Below are positions 36,684 to 47,934 of a DNA stretch of 64,000 bases, piece by piece; position 1 is the first letter of the stretch; every line of letters starts with the position of its first letter. The stretch is from Ciona intestinalis. Its lineage: Eukaryota > Chordata > Ascidiacea > Phlebobranchia > Cionidae. The notes under the pieces were generated by a model, which did no database searches, was not told the origin of the DNA, and saw nothing but the letters and a program-made list of their open reading frames with translations. The translations under genes and the position numbers were made by a program. The DNA lies in the NCBI RefSeq assembly GCF_000224145.3, contig NC_020179.2:2871743-2935742 (forward strand), in the 5' to 3' direction.

Positions 36684-39600
36684 TTAATTGAAAGCCAAAG
36701 CAACCAAACTTGGATTTTCAGATACAGACACCGAAATGCCACTCACGTCAAGACAGTTTCGGGTGTAAACGAAACCTGGAGAGAAATAAAATATTTAAAG
36801 TACTTGGAAAACACGCACAGCTGGTAAAATATGTAGACGCTATAGCGTGTATAGTTTACTTTCTAACATAAAATGCCATATGTATAAAAGAATGAATGTA
36901 ACTTATTATAGCCCCCCGTGGCGAAGCATTTATTATTAAACGGCGGTCGTTATAACACAGGTTTTCTGTTTTATTTACCTCGTGCCAGCTTACGAGTAAC
37001 CGCTGGTGTAACTTTTTCGGTCCTGATAGTTTAGTGGTCTTACCTGCGCTGTTACTGAACCACTGGTTTCCAAGTTGGACAAAATACAAGATGTTTGGTG
37101 TGCTGGGATCAGGCTGCAAGCTAACAGGTGTGGTCAATCCCCATTTGGACTGTGAAATAAAGTAAACGTTAATTTATTTAGGTCAAGTTTGGATATCAAT
37201 GTGTTCCGTATTTACTTCCCTTCTCTTGTTTTAACTAGCTTGTCTATATTGTATTCAAAGGGATAATTAAACATTTATAGTACTTTGGGGGAAGATGGGA
37301 CATTTTTAGCACGTAATATACAAATGCACGGATCGTGGTTTAAACAATTAACAACAGACATTTAAATTAGATAGAAAAGATGCCCCATCTTCGCTCACCG
37401 TACTATATGTTATGTTAAATATTGGCATGTCCTTGAATAAAGCGAACGTTGTGATATTATTAATTGAAGATAAAATTTCCGACGACACAAATTACTCACA
37501 GTGACAGTAATACCCTCTGGGCAAGCAGAACCGCTGTCGACGACGATAACAAAAGTTCCACTTGCAGGTTTTGCAATCAAAGTACCTCCCATATCACCGG
37601 CATCCTATATTGAAAATTCAAATAATCAAAATGTTAACTTTAGATCACAGAACGGAATAGTGATGAATATATAGTGGGATGGGGGAATACGGGACACCTT
37701 TGGAACATATCATCTAAATATCCGGATTGTGCTTTAAACAATTAACAACGGTCTATATGGGAGTCAAGAGGATACGGTTTTATAATTTTTTGAATGTTCT
37801 TTGTTCACTACCAAATGGGACGAGAAAATAAAATAAAATGTGTGTACCATCTTACCCCACCCTACTATATAAATATATCTACTAACTACTTACCGGGTTG
37901 GCGGGGTTGATGTATGTAACTCCCATGTTAATTTGAACCATACCGCCGACTCCCCAAGACGACGTAGTTATATCAAGTGCTGGAATGACAAAAAGGATTT
38001 CAAATCGGAATAAAAATAAACAAATCTGCGTATGTTACATTGAGGGAAAAATAGCAGGTTAAATTTGCGGTCATATAAACGCAATTGAGGCATTTGTTTG
38101 TCTTTGGTTAATAGTCGTAGACCTAAGTTAAATAAGTGCTACTTTTTTAAATAAGTTCTACTTACGTGTATCTTGTGGTGTGTCTGCTACAACAGCAACT
38201 GGTGGGGGGTTGAAATTAACGGTGATGTTTCCTACCTGCAGGTCGCACTCATCGCTAGATAACATATGCAAGTTAAGACTTTTGAAAGTTTATTGAATAC
38301 AATGAAAATGTCTTGGCCTACCCAGACGTTTAAACATATTTGTACAAAAGCCATTCTCTCCCTCATTTAGTAGCTGTTATGATTTCAAAATACAGTGCGA
38401 TTTTAAACTATAATTGGTTTTATAAGTGAGCTTTTACATTTATGTGTAATATCATTCGACAAGGCAGGAGAAATGCCAGAGTTGGCCCATTGCCTCACTT
38501 GTAAATGGGCTACCACAATAAGCAACTATTCGAGCTGCAAGACAATTTTTTTCTTACGTAAGGTTTCCTCTGTTAAAGTTAAAGTTGATCTCAGGTCGTT
38601 CTCTCATCCACAACTCGTCTTGCACGATGCGGTACATACCGGTTGAAGTGTCGGAGTTATCCATATCAAGGTTAGCGTTCCATACCTAAACATACAAACC
38701 AAATAATAAATGATTGAATAAAACTTATGGTTATCCTTGTGTGGCGGGACAACGACACTCGTCATAATACCGGTGTTTTGTTTCATACACCTTGTGTCCG
38801 CTTACAAATTACTACGAATGAAACTTTTGGGGTGATTACTGTTTTACGAAGGCTATGGAAGACAAGCGAATAATTTTATCTCCTTTTTAGTATTGGTTAT
38901 GGCGGCTATACCTTTTTAGTTTAATAGCCCACGGCTATTTTTAGTTTAATAGCCCACGACAATTTTTTTGCATGTCTGTATTCAAGTTTTTAGGTTTTTT
39001 TACTTACCACTATTTCAGCAACCGGGCAGGTCAGTTGTACCACCACATGGAATTCTCCAGGAGGAATAATGAAGTCTCTGTAGATTGTGGCTTCTCCTCC
39101 AAAGGTAGTTGCGCCAACCCACCATGCAGTGACTTTCAAGCCTTTTCCGGCTGTTCTTGCACTGCGTAAATTCGTTTGTTTAATTGAAATTCGGTTAGGC
39201 TTAAAGATAAGCAACCTATGATACTAAAGTGGTCATATTTTACCCAGCGGCACAAGTAAATGTTACTTATTTGTCCTCGCGTAGTGGGACAATATGGCAA
39301 ATAACACGGGTGTCCTGTTTCACAAAACTCGCACCCTCTTACCAGTTACCAGGTATGTAACTTTGTAGATAACATTTTTTCAGGGCTTTTATATTTTTTT
39401 GTAAGTGTTTTGCTCGCATCAAAAAAACACACGCCCGCACAACGATATTATTAAACTATAACCCGTAACTTGTAAACACGCTTAAACACTGTGTTTACGG
39501 CGCTAGACTAAAAACATTGCGCAAAATGACGCCCGTGTGTGACAGTTTACCCACTCCGCAGGCAGGTGACAAGTTATAATGATACGAATGTTCTGTATTA

Positions 39601-41108
39601 AAAATCTACCTGAATTCTTCTTGGTCTCCCATCTGCCCTCCGTCGGTGATCGCACGGACAGTGAGGCCATAGAAAGTGTATTTCTCAAGTCCGTTGATGT
39701 ATGCCTTGTTGTCGACCACGCTGATTGATGCAGAATCTTTAAAAGTAAGAAAGTTAAAATCAAGTTAACTTTTTTATCCCCTTGTGGCGGGGCAACGAAA
39801 TTCGCTATAATACGGTGTATGCTTCATAGACCTCACTTACGAGAAAACTCGTATGTAATTTTATTGATCTGTGTTTTTTTCCAAAACACACACCCTCATG
39901 GTGGCAGCGTCGAGCCTTGAACGCATAATCTCTGAGTTACAGACATGCGCATCAAACCGTGGTTCTACAGCGACTACCAATCATATGTAATCGATGTTTT
40001 CAAAATGGTTTGACTTACCAACTGGTCCCCCATCGGTTGTAGTTATTTCTACCAAATGGTCAATGGTTCCATTAACTTGGTCCCAAGATATAACCAACAT
40101 GTTTTCCGTTGTCTCCTCGTATACATTTTGCAAGTTTGTAGGCTTTGCTGCCACTGTAAGAAATGATTGTTATAAGAACTACTAGCTTCAGTGGTTATAC
40201 TGTTATTTAAGGCTTATATCCATTTAGTATAGTTTACAAACTAAGTTTTGGACATATTTTACAAATGGGTAGTAAATTTACTAGTTTGTTAAAGGAAGAT
40301 CTAACTATGAAAAATGTCCAAAGAAATCTCATAGTAACAGTACAATAGGAAAGGCTTCGAAACCATACGAAATAAATTCTTTCATTTAAAAAAAATGCAG
40401 AGTGAATTACACTGTTTGGGAATGAAAGGATTATTACGTACAAGTCTCAAAGTCAATGAATGCAGGAACGCCATAGGAATCGTTCACACCAACAGCTACA
40501 ACACTAGCAGTGTAAGTTGTCATTGGTTCAAGACCACCGAACGCTGCTCTGGTTTCCGAAGTGTCGACAGTCATATCGTTCGAAACTATAGTTGCCTGGA
40601 AAAAATATTAGCATGAGTATTTTTCTATTTTTCAGTGGCAAAAGTAGATCTAGATGTTTTAATACGTTATTAGAACGAATATTCCGCTATATAGTTAAAA
40701 AAAAATACAACAAATAATTTTGTTTCGTTTTATAGGCTACACTTTCGTACGCAAAGGCGAGCAAACGTTTCTGCAGCAACAAACTTAACTGTTTATTTAA
40801 CAATTTTTGTGAGGTATATTTGACTATAGTTTTTAATTATGCAGCGTGATTTTAACGACTATCATTTTGCTGCTAAAATTTCCTTCTCTTCGCTTTATAA
40901 TTAAATTAATATTCGTTACTGCATTTGAAAACAAATAAAATATGGTTATCAATCTACTAACCACGTATTTTTCAGCTCCTTCAACAGGGGACCATGTTAT
41001 ACCAACGGCATTCGATCTTGCTACAGCTGCAAGGTCGGTTGGGGGTGGCAGTTGTTGTGCGGACACAGAAACCAAAATGGTGATCAGTGGGAAAAGTAAT
41101 TTATTCAT
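36684..41108 (-). CDS. Secreted protein with two FN3 domains and two CBM2-like units
   Basis: Exons 41108-40962, 40595-40442, 40153-40019, 39736-39610, 39161-39008, 38685-38558, 38254-38166, 37979-37894, 37604-37500, 37149-37044, 36775-36684; 440 residues, phases consistent. It starts with a signal peptide (MNKLLFPLITILVSVSA) and has no membrane segment or anchor, so it is probably secreted. Two fibronectin III repeats follow: one opening PPPTDLAAVARSNAVGITW (residues ~18-101) and one opening AKPTNLQNVYEETTENMLVI (~102-188). The last ~250 residues hold two units of like pattern: WW..TTFGGEATIYRDF, then FHVVVQL, VVWNANLD and MYRIVQDELW in the first; SSWGVGGMVQIN, then FVIVVDS, VTSKWGL and ILYFVQLG in the second. 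The Trp-rich strands and WNA turn resemble family-2 carbohydrate-binding modules, but this is by eye and weak. A role in binding tunic cellulose is an inference. No close homologue is recognised. Confidence 0.8.
36885..37020 (-). mobile_element. tRNA-derived SINE tail
   Basis: In intron 10 of the FN3 gene, close to the exon at 37044. Confidence 0.65.
37277..37408. mobile_element. TAGTAGGGTGGGG MITE, FN3 gene intron 9
   Basis: Internally shortened copy, both ends present. Confidence 0.7.
37669..37868. mobile_element. TAGTAGGGTGGGG MITE, FN3 gene intron 8
   Basis: Full-length copy; only about 260 bp from the previous one, in the next intron. Confidence 0.75.
38725..38850 (-). mobile_element. 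tRNA-derived SINE tail
   Basis: In FN3 gene intron 5; further worn copies lie at about 39262-39390 and 39770-39965. Confidence 0.6.
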
Positions 41109-41216
41109 ATTTGTAGTAAATTTAAAGTCCTGGAAAAGCAACACATGATATAAAAGATACACGCATGCAGTAGCCTCGTTTAACAGCGGTAAGAATAGAC
41201 CTAACTTTTCTAACTT

Positions 41217-41362
41217 CATAAAAATATTCACGCACAAAGTTACATACGTCGTAACTCGTAAGTCGGCACGTGTTGTATGAAACAGAACACCCGTTGTATA
41301 ACATCTGCCATTGCCCGCCATGCGAGAATAAATAAGTTACATTTATTCATTCATTCGATAGC
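41217..41362 (+). mobile_element. tRNA-derived SINE tail
   Basis: About 110 bp upstream of the FN3 gene ATG, ends ATTCATTCATTCG; it may lie within or next to the promoter. Confidence 0.65.
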
Positions 41363-43310
41363 GTTAGTTAAGGTAACTGTCGGCGAATGACAACTTGGGT
41401 TACAAATTCCCTTTATATAGAACGTAAGACACGTTTCAAGAAGACACACGTAATCCCCGGCGAGACATGATAAGTATATACCACAATCCGTATACAAGTA
41501 CACGAGCGCATAAGAGCACCTACACCTGGGGCAAGCTATTTGTGTATATCCAAAACAGCAGCGGTAACGTGATTCACCTTTTGAAAGCGAGCTCGAAGCT
41601 GATGCAACATCAGCTGAGCAATCATATGCAACCACGTACTACATGGAGCTTAATCTTTCAGGTTTAACAAGTTTTCTGGCGCTTTTTTCGAGACTTAACC
41701 GCCGAAAACGTTGCCAAGAAGACACGTATTTTATCAACTTATAAATTTTGTTTAGACAATGCATTATTTTTAATGTCGAAAGTTAAAAACGAAAATTCCT
41801 TTGTCATTTCTGAAGATATAACATTCATTTAAACAGTATTCTAGCAACTGACTGCTATCAGTTCGTTCTGTCCAGTCTTCTGTGTAAACTTTATCGGTAG
41901 CTCACTATTTATATGCGGGTTTCTGTTCAATTCCAAAACCGGTTTTTGACAACGACGGAGCCTTATTCGTCCTTGAGCTTGTTCGTAATATTTATTACTC
42001 CGAATTCCGAAAACGTTGTCGCTGACCTAAACCGCGTTACCTTGTCACGGAGCTACGTGGCCGACAGCACACCTCGTTATTACTTGACGGTAAGGCGTGG
42101 GCAGACTGACCGCCAATTTAAGCCTATTACATTCAGGTTAAAACTGATGTAATAAGTGTAGTCGTTCGAGTCCATACCGGGCCTCAGGGTAGCTTTGGTT
42201 CGTCATGGAATTTGGATAGTTCAATAAACACGTATTAAGTCTTTTTATGGCAGATTATATGCGGGACATTTGTTCCCTCGGGCAACTAATGTCGTTTAAA
42301 CTGACCGGTGACTTGTTTACAGGGCGCACGGAAATTATACACAAAATAAGAATCAAGTCGCAAGGTAATATAAGCTTAGGGTCATGTTAATGGTCCTGTT
42401 TAATACGTCAATACTTGTAATAACCGTCTATTAAATTAAATGGGGCGAGCGCCAACGTAGCCCTTGTGTAAAGTTAAACTAGGTTCAAAGATACTAATAA
42501 GGGAATTAATTTTAGAAACGGTACGTGGAATACTTAGAAGTAAAATGACAGGACGTTTTTATATTGGTATAGGCTGTGGTAAGGGTCTTACTAAAAGAAA
42601 TATTAGGGCAGTGATTTAAAGACTCAATTCAAAGAAAACGAAATCGGTATATCTTTTCGATGATTTACCTTTAAAATAAACGTTTCTTGCGTGGGTTTTA
42701 AGATAAGATCTTTTTCTAAACTTTTAAATATGACATTATAACGCATTTTGTGCGTCATACTGCATGACTCACAACACTTTTGAAATATCTGCAGATCTCT
42801 AACGCACCTTAGTGGTTGTTTGACGTTTTCAACTACATTCATCATTTATCGCGCAGCCATGCATTTAAGGCGTTTACAATTCAGTCGATTTTATCGCAAA
42901 CTTAGTTTGAAACTGTTAACGCACATTTTTTTCAAGCGCGCAAAAGCGGATAAAACAACAGCTGCATTCATCTCATGCATATTAGTTGTTTAGATCAAAA
43001 TTTCGAAGCTGCATTTTTGTTCTAGGTTTTCTATAATAAGGCCGTGAAACTTTAGTGAAGAATCTTGTTTCTTAAAATTACCGTTTGTTTTAGTTGGTTT
43101 TGCGGAGATTTTGTGCGCATAACAGCTATCAAGATAACAACTCGGCATTACCACAGGAGGGATCTATCTATCGAATCTCAGCGGGCGTGGAAACCAACCA
43201 AAATAACTGTCGGGTAAGAGGACACAGACCCGGCATTATTAAAGGTGATGCATTTATTTAAAAAGTAGTGACACATGCGAGACACAAATACATAAAGAAA
43301 AAAGTGAGCT

Positions 43311-43316
43311 TTTATT
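43311..43316 (-). terminator. Candidate poly(A) signal of the unrecognised gene
   Basis: AATAAA on the minus strand 212 nt past the stop at 43528; a second hexamer lies at 43253-43258. Confidence 0.35.
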
Positions 43317-43527
43317 TACTTTTTGACAGAAAAGATTAATGATTATAAAGATGTGTCATAACTCGGTCTGGAAAATTATAATTTGAACATGTGTATCTAT
43401 ACATCATAATACCATTGTATAGACTGTTAGTTTGTATTAATCATGGCTAATTCGTTACATAGGCCTCTGTTTTTTCTATCAGTTTTAAACGTCTATATTC
43501 CTCATGGGCCATGCGTAAAAGTGTTTC

Positions 43528-46500
43528 TCAACTGTTCGGATTTTTGCTGTAAACCGGTTTCGGAAGAAAGGGTTTTTCGCAAGTGACAACTAAGAATCTA
43601 TTCCGACGTTTTGGGCTCCCGCTTACAGGACTGGCATTCTTGGATGAATGTTGGAGCTTAAACGTTAGCTCGTCTTCCAACCATTGCTCGGTACATATAA
43701 GAGGTTCGTCTATGCAGCATGGGTTGTCATAGCAGTGGATACGAAACCTTTGCGCTCGAAGCCAGAGTGGCATTTTCCAATGGTGGTCAGGCGGTCCTGG
43801 TTTAACATATTTACACCAAGCTATATAATACAGCTTATATTGCCAATATCTGCTAATTTATAGTAGGCTGGGGGGACATTTAGCACATAATATCCAAATA
43901 TCCCAATCGTGTTTTAAACAATTTAAATCGGCCTATGGGAGTCGGAGGGATACGGTTTTGTATTTCCTTGAATGTTTTTTGTTTACTACCAAATGGGACA
44001 AAAAAATGGAATAAAAAGACGTTCTATCTTTACCCACTCTACTATATACGTAATGCTCAGAAATGTATAGCATGCAATAAATACATCGACGTAGTTAAGC
44101 TGCATTTAGTTTTATAACCGAAAAGAATTTCTAAAGATTTATACACCAAATCAAAAACCACACACGATGATTTAATAACTCCAACTCGTTCCTACCTATA
44201 ACGGTGTCCAAATCATTAACGACGTCAAAATAGGCGATTCTAGCATCGCCCTGTTTCCATTTAAACGCACAATTCTTTGACTCTGTGGTCACAAGATTTA
44301 CCCAGAAGCCAAATACACGGTCGTGTTTAAACTCAAAGTTCGATATCTTAGATATGACGTGTTTATCACATGGGTGCCACATTTGTTTGTTGTCCTTCAC
44401 TGAAATGTAAGGATAAGACGATGTTATTACTTCGGAAAGGCAAGTTATATTATATAGTAGTAGGGTGGGGAAGATGGGATAACTTTTCACTCTATTTGTC
44501 CGTCCCATTTGGTAGTAAACAAAGAATATTTAAAGAATTATAAACCATATTCTCACGATTTCCATGGACCGTTGTTAATTATTTACAACATGATATGATG
44601 TTTAGATATTATGTGATAAAAGTGTCCCATCTTCCCCACCCTACTGTATTTAACAAAAATGTAATGTATTTTCCTAAATATAATAACGAAGATTTTTTAA
44701 AACAGCAAAGATAAGGGAATTAGCAGTAAAAAGACAGTCGTTGAAACAGCCTACGGGCAATAAAAGTACCAAATGAAAACATGGCTGCTAAACCTAAAAC
44801 GGTATAAATTAAGTTTAGCCTATAGGGTTACGAAACGTAAATCATATTTCGTAGAAGTAAACTTGTGACTAAGATTTCTGTTTGCTCATTTAGTCACGCA
44901 TCAGGTTCTCCTGACCTGTGAACATTATTATGTGTGAATATATAGTCGGGTGAGGATGGACGGGACTTTAGCACATATTATTCAAATATCCTGATCGTGT
45001 TTCAATAATTAACAACGGTGTATGGCAGTCATGAAAGTGCAGTTTTATATTTCATTGAATGTTCTTTGTGTACTACCAAGCAAATGTAACGGGAAAATAA
45101 AATAAAAATGTGTCTCGTTTTCCCCCACTCTAATATATATTAAAACATTACATTGTGAATTTCATTTATATGTTAATATTTCGTTGGTCGACATTGGGAT
45201 ACATCGACTTAACGAACTTTACGTACACACCTACTGCTCGTACATAACCGACATATACACGTTATATACTGACACTACAGGCACTCCTTATGCGTGATAT
45301 ATAGTATATATATTCCATACCCACAGAACGGTATACATTTGATTTGACTAGACTATATAACTGTAGCATAAACATGTCGACCACTTTATCTAAACCAAAT
45401 CTGGGCATGGCTGGTGTAACATAACCCTATAAATGTCAGAAGCTTAGTTTGAATTATCACGTTTTTAATCTGACCAGGTCCTTGTTGATTGTTTAAACTA
45501 CGCGGTCAGGATATTTGAATATTATATGTTAAAGGTTTCCAATCTATATGCCACTGTCTATATTTTTCAGAATTTAATTCGTTAGACTATAGATTTTGTC
45601 GGTTACTTGTATAGTGGGGTGGGGAAAGATGGGACACCTTTAGCACAAAATATATAAATACTCTGGTCGTGTTTTAAACAATTAACAACGGGCTGTGAAA
45701 GTCGCGAAGACAAGGTTTTATAATTCCTTGAATGTTCTTTGTTTACTACCAAAATGTACGAGAAAATCGAATGAAAAGGTGTCCCATCTTCCCCCACCCT
45801 ACTATATTTTATAACCTTTTCTATTCTAATTTTGATTCTATTAAAATACGACCGATGATATATGCAATTTTACAAAATAATATATCATATAATAATTCGT
45901 TGGACTAGATTTTTGTCGGTTGCGTGTTTTAACTTACTCCACCAAACGTTGGATTTGAACATCTCACATGCCATGTCTGTGGGAGACTCAGGTGTTGGGA
46001 GTGGTAACTGCTCCGGTACAACTGCCGCAACTGATTCTGTAACAGCTGACCAATCTTGTCTTATGATTGCGGCGGGCTAAATAAAAATATTGGGTGAATA
46101 GGATGTTTAATAAATTCGAAATTATAACGTATAGTAGGCCAGGTAAAGATTGCTGAAGTACTGTGGGGTAAGATGGGACACCTAAAGCACAGAATATTTA
46201 AATATTCGTATCGTGTTTAAAGTAATTATCAACGGCCTATGGAAGTTCTGGGTTTTATTTTTTTAAATATTCTTTGTTTACTGCCATAAGGACAAAAAAA
46301 ATAAATGAAAAGGTGTCCCATATTACCCCAACTTACTATTCGTCTTTTTTCTAATTATTGTTACATTCGACAGTAAATAAAGTGTATGTACAGAATCGTA
46401 TAACCATAGTATACTGAAGTGTACTATGGTATAACCGTAGCCCCGTGACTCTAAATTAACGTTGTCAATTATAAAACACGATTACAAAATATGGAATGTT

Positions 46501-46848
46501 ATGCACTAACGGTAGTCATTATACACCATACCACTATATGCGGCGAATGGTGTGTGTCCAATTTAGTCAAATTTCACTTACTTTTCGAATCAGTTGCTTT
46601 GCCTGTGCTTTCATATCAGACAACTTGCTCTGTGCACTGGCCATTGCCTTGCTGAAGGTAGGGCTGTTTTTAAGGAAATCTTTTGATGGGGAGTACCAGC
46701 TTCCACGCCTACTGTGTCTTGGGGATGAATCCTTGGAATGCCTGCGTTTTTGTGGAGACGGCGTTCTGCTTCCATCTTCTGGCTTAAGAAAATCCTTATT
46801 TTCACTTGAGGATGTTTGAAGAGTCTGAGGTTTTGCAGCGACCGACAT
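43528..46848 (-). CDS. Unrecognised four-exon protein, 292 residues
   Basis: Exons 46848-46582, 46076-45938, 44399-44196, 43796-43528; phases 0, 1, 1 agree and the sum is 293 codons with the stop. The ATG has an in-frame TAA two codons upstream, so the start is well placed. I do not recognise the family. Residues ~1-90 are polar and rich in Ser, Pro, Lys and Arg, with likely phosphosites (SRTPSPQKRR, RHSRRGSWYSPS) and a short helical end (SKLSDMKAQAKQLIRK). Residues ~136-270 look like a folded domain rich in aromatics and Cys (HVISKISNFEFKHDRVFGFW, MPLWLRAQRFRIHCYDNPCC, CTEQWLEDELTFKL). The tail is basic. No signal peptide or membrane segment. Probably an intracellular, phosphorylated protein; the beta-rich middle might be a C2- or Ig-like fold, but this is a guess. 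Confidence 0.75.
43859..44046. mobile_element. TAGTAGGGTGGGG MITE, unrecognised gene intron 3
   Basis: Copy 1 of a local cluster of five in about 2.5 kb. Confidence 0.75.
44457..44648. mobile_element. TAGTAGGGTGGGG MITE, unrecognised gene intron 2
   Basis: Well-kept copy, opposite in orientation to its neighbours. Confidence 0.8.
44940..45138. mobile_element. TAGTAGGGTGGGG MITE, unrecognised gene intron 2
   Basis: Full-length copy with worn left end; a further remnant lies at about 45476-45560. Confidence 0.7.
45611..45808. mobile_element. TAGTAGGGTGGGG MITE, unrecognised gene intron 2
   Basis: Full-length copy with a near-consensus right end CCATCTTCCCCCACCCTACT. Confidence 0.8.
46156..46338. 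mobile_element. TAGTAGGGTGGGG MITE, unrecognised gene intron 1
   Basis: Copy with worn ends. Confidence 0.7.
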
Positions 46849-47161
46849 TTTTTATACGCAAAGATAGAACTCTAACTCTACTAAATAGTATCCTATGCAA
46901 AATAACTTGAGTGAATGAATACGCTGAATTCAAACTCTAATCTCTTTATATGCTAGTCTAGCAGCCTATGCAAATAATATAAATGTATTGTCAGTTTATT
47001 GCGATCTTCTTTTTTTCAACTAAAAGGTGCATACTTCGCTGAAACGCTGGTAAAATTCTACCGAATATATACAAGCCCGTAACCCAAGCTTTCTGACCAC
47101 CAGTTAAAAGTACCGTGAATTAAAGAAAGACAGAAACAATTTCCCTTTGAAGACAACGCAA

Positions 47162-47217
47162 TGACGTCAAAACTTTGCAACTATACGCAGAAATATTCCA
47201 CCTGCGGTGTGACGTAA
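47162..47217. promoter_or_regulatory. Paired CRE/ATF-type sites
   Basis: A full palindromic TGACGTCA at 47162-47169 and a TGACGTAA at 47210-47217 lie about 315-370 bp upstream of the unrecognised gene's ATG. A perfect 8-mer with a near copy 48 bp away suggests CREB/ATF binding, but the match is by motif only. Confidence 0.4.
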
Positions 47218-47339
47218 GGACAGGTTGTATACCTCGCAAGCGGTGCTTCTGCGAAAACCAACTTAGTATAGAAGCGTACACTTCCTTTCATCACAACAGT
47301 AAAGCGCACGGTTTAGAGTAGAATGTGGTTAATACAACA

Positions 47340-47760
47340 GACATGTAATTAATCGCAACCTCTTTACTGTATCTTAAAGACATTAACTGGTCAAGTCCTG
47401 ACCTCTTTTAACGCCTTGAAACGGAACTAACATCCGTCTTGTAACGATGCCATTTCCTCACTACGCTAGGAAAAAATTCGATAAATTTATTCTGATTACC
47501 GTTACCCTTCTACAGTATTATTTTTATACAAATCGCGACCCATTTACAGTATCGTAAGGGCACGCAATACATCATACGTGACCCTTTACAGCCTTAAGAG
47601 TCACGAATTATTTTAAGACATGCCATTTATGGTGTGCCCTTTAGTACCTTTTCAAAAAACAAGACTTCTGTACTGTACCTAACACACGAACTAATCGTAT
47701 TCGTGAACCTTTAGTGCTTTAAAAATAAATCTACTGCACGCATCGTATGCCACCTAATCT
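47340..47760. repeat. Degenerate tandem blocks before ATP5PB 3' end
   Basis: Repeated CCTTTACAGTATCGTAAGGG, CCCTTTACAGCCTTAAGAG and CCTTTAGTGCTTTAAAA blocks, often followed by CACG or GTGA, spaced 50-70 bp. Confidence 0.5.
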
Positions 47761-47934
47761 GGACGTTGTTATTCCAAATAAAAGAGATCCAAGTTACAAC
47801 TGAAATTATTTTTAAATATCCATACGGAAATATCGGGAAAAGTCGTAAAATTTGTTGAAAATTTGACACAAAGTGAACTTATAGCCAGTGTAGCACGGAA
47901 CAAACTAAAGAATGAACGACTGAACAATAACTTC

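Larger units (their letters stand above)
41109..43527. other. 2.4-kb intergenic region upstream of the FN3 gene
   Basis: Contains one plus-oriented SINE fragment (41217-41362) near the FN3 gene start and otherwise mostly unique AT-rich sequence. Short open frames at 41913-42152 and 42624-42845 lack splice signals, codon character and family resemblance. It should include the promoter of the FN3 gene; no motif stands out. Confidence 0.5.
46849..47934. other. Spacer between ATP5PB and the unrecognised gene
   Basis: Holds the promoter side of the unrecognised gene (with the CRE-type sites) and, at about 47340-47760, a degenerate tandem pattern of CCTTTACAG- or CCTTTAGT-like blocks every 50-70 bp. 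This stretch is free of SINE copies. Confidence 0.5.

Noticed and set aside
41913-42152. 79-residue plus-strand open frame
   Set aside because: No recognisable motif and no flanking exon signals.
42624-42845. 73-residue open frame between the FN3 gene and the unrecognised gene
   Set aside because: Short, no family resemblance, no splice partners; frames of this length are expected by chance.
43528-43800. Glycogen-targeting CBM21 domain in the unrecognised gene
   Set aside because: Spacing and the key motif residues do not fit on close reading.
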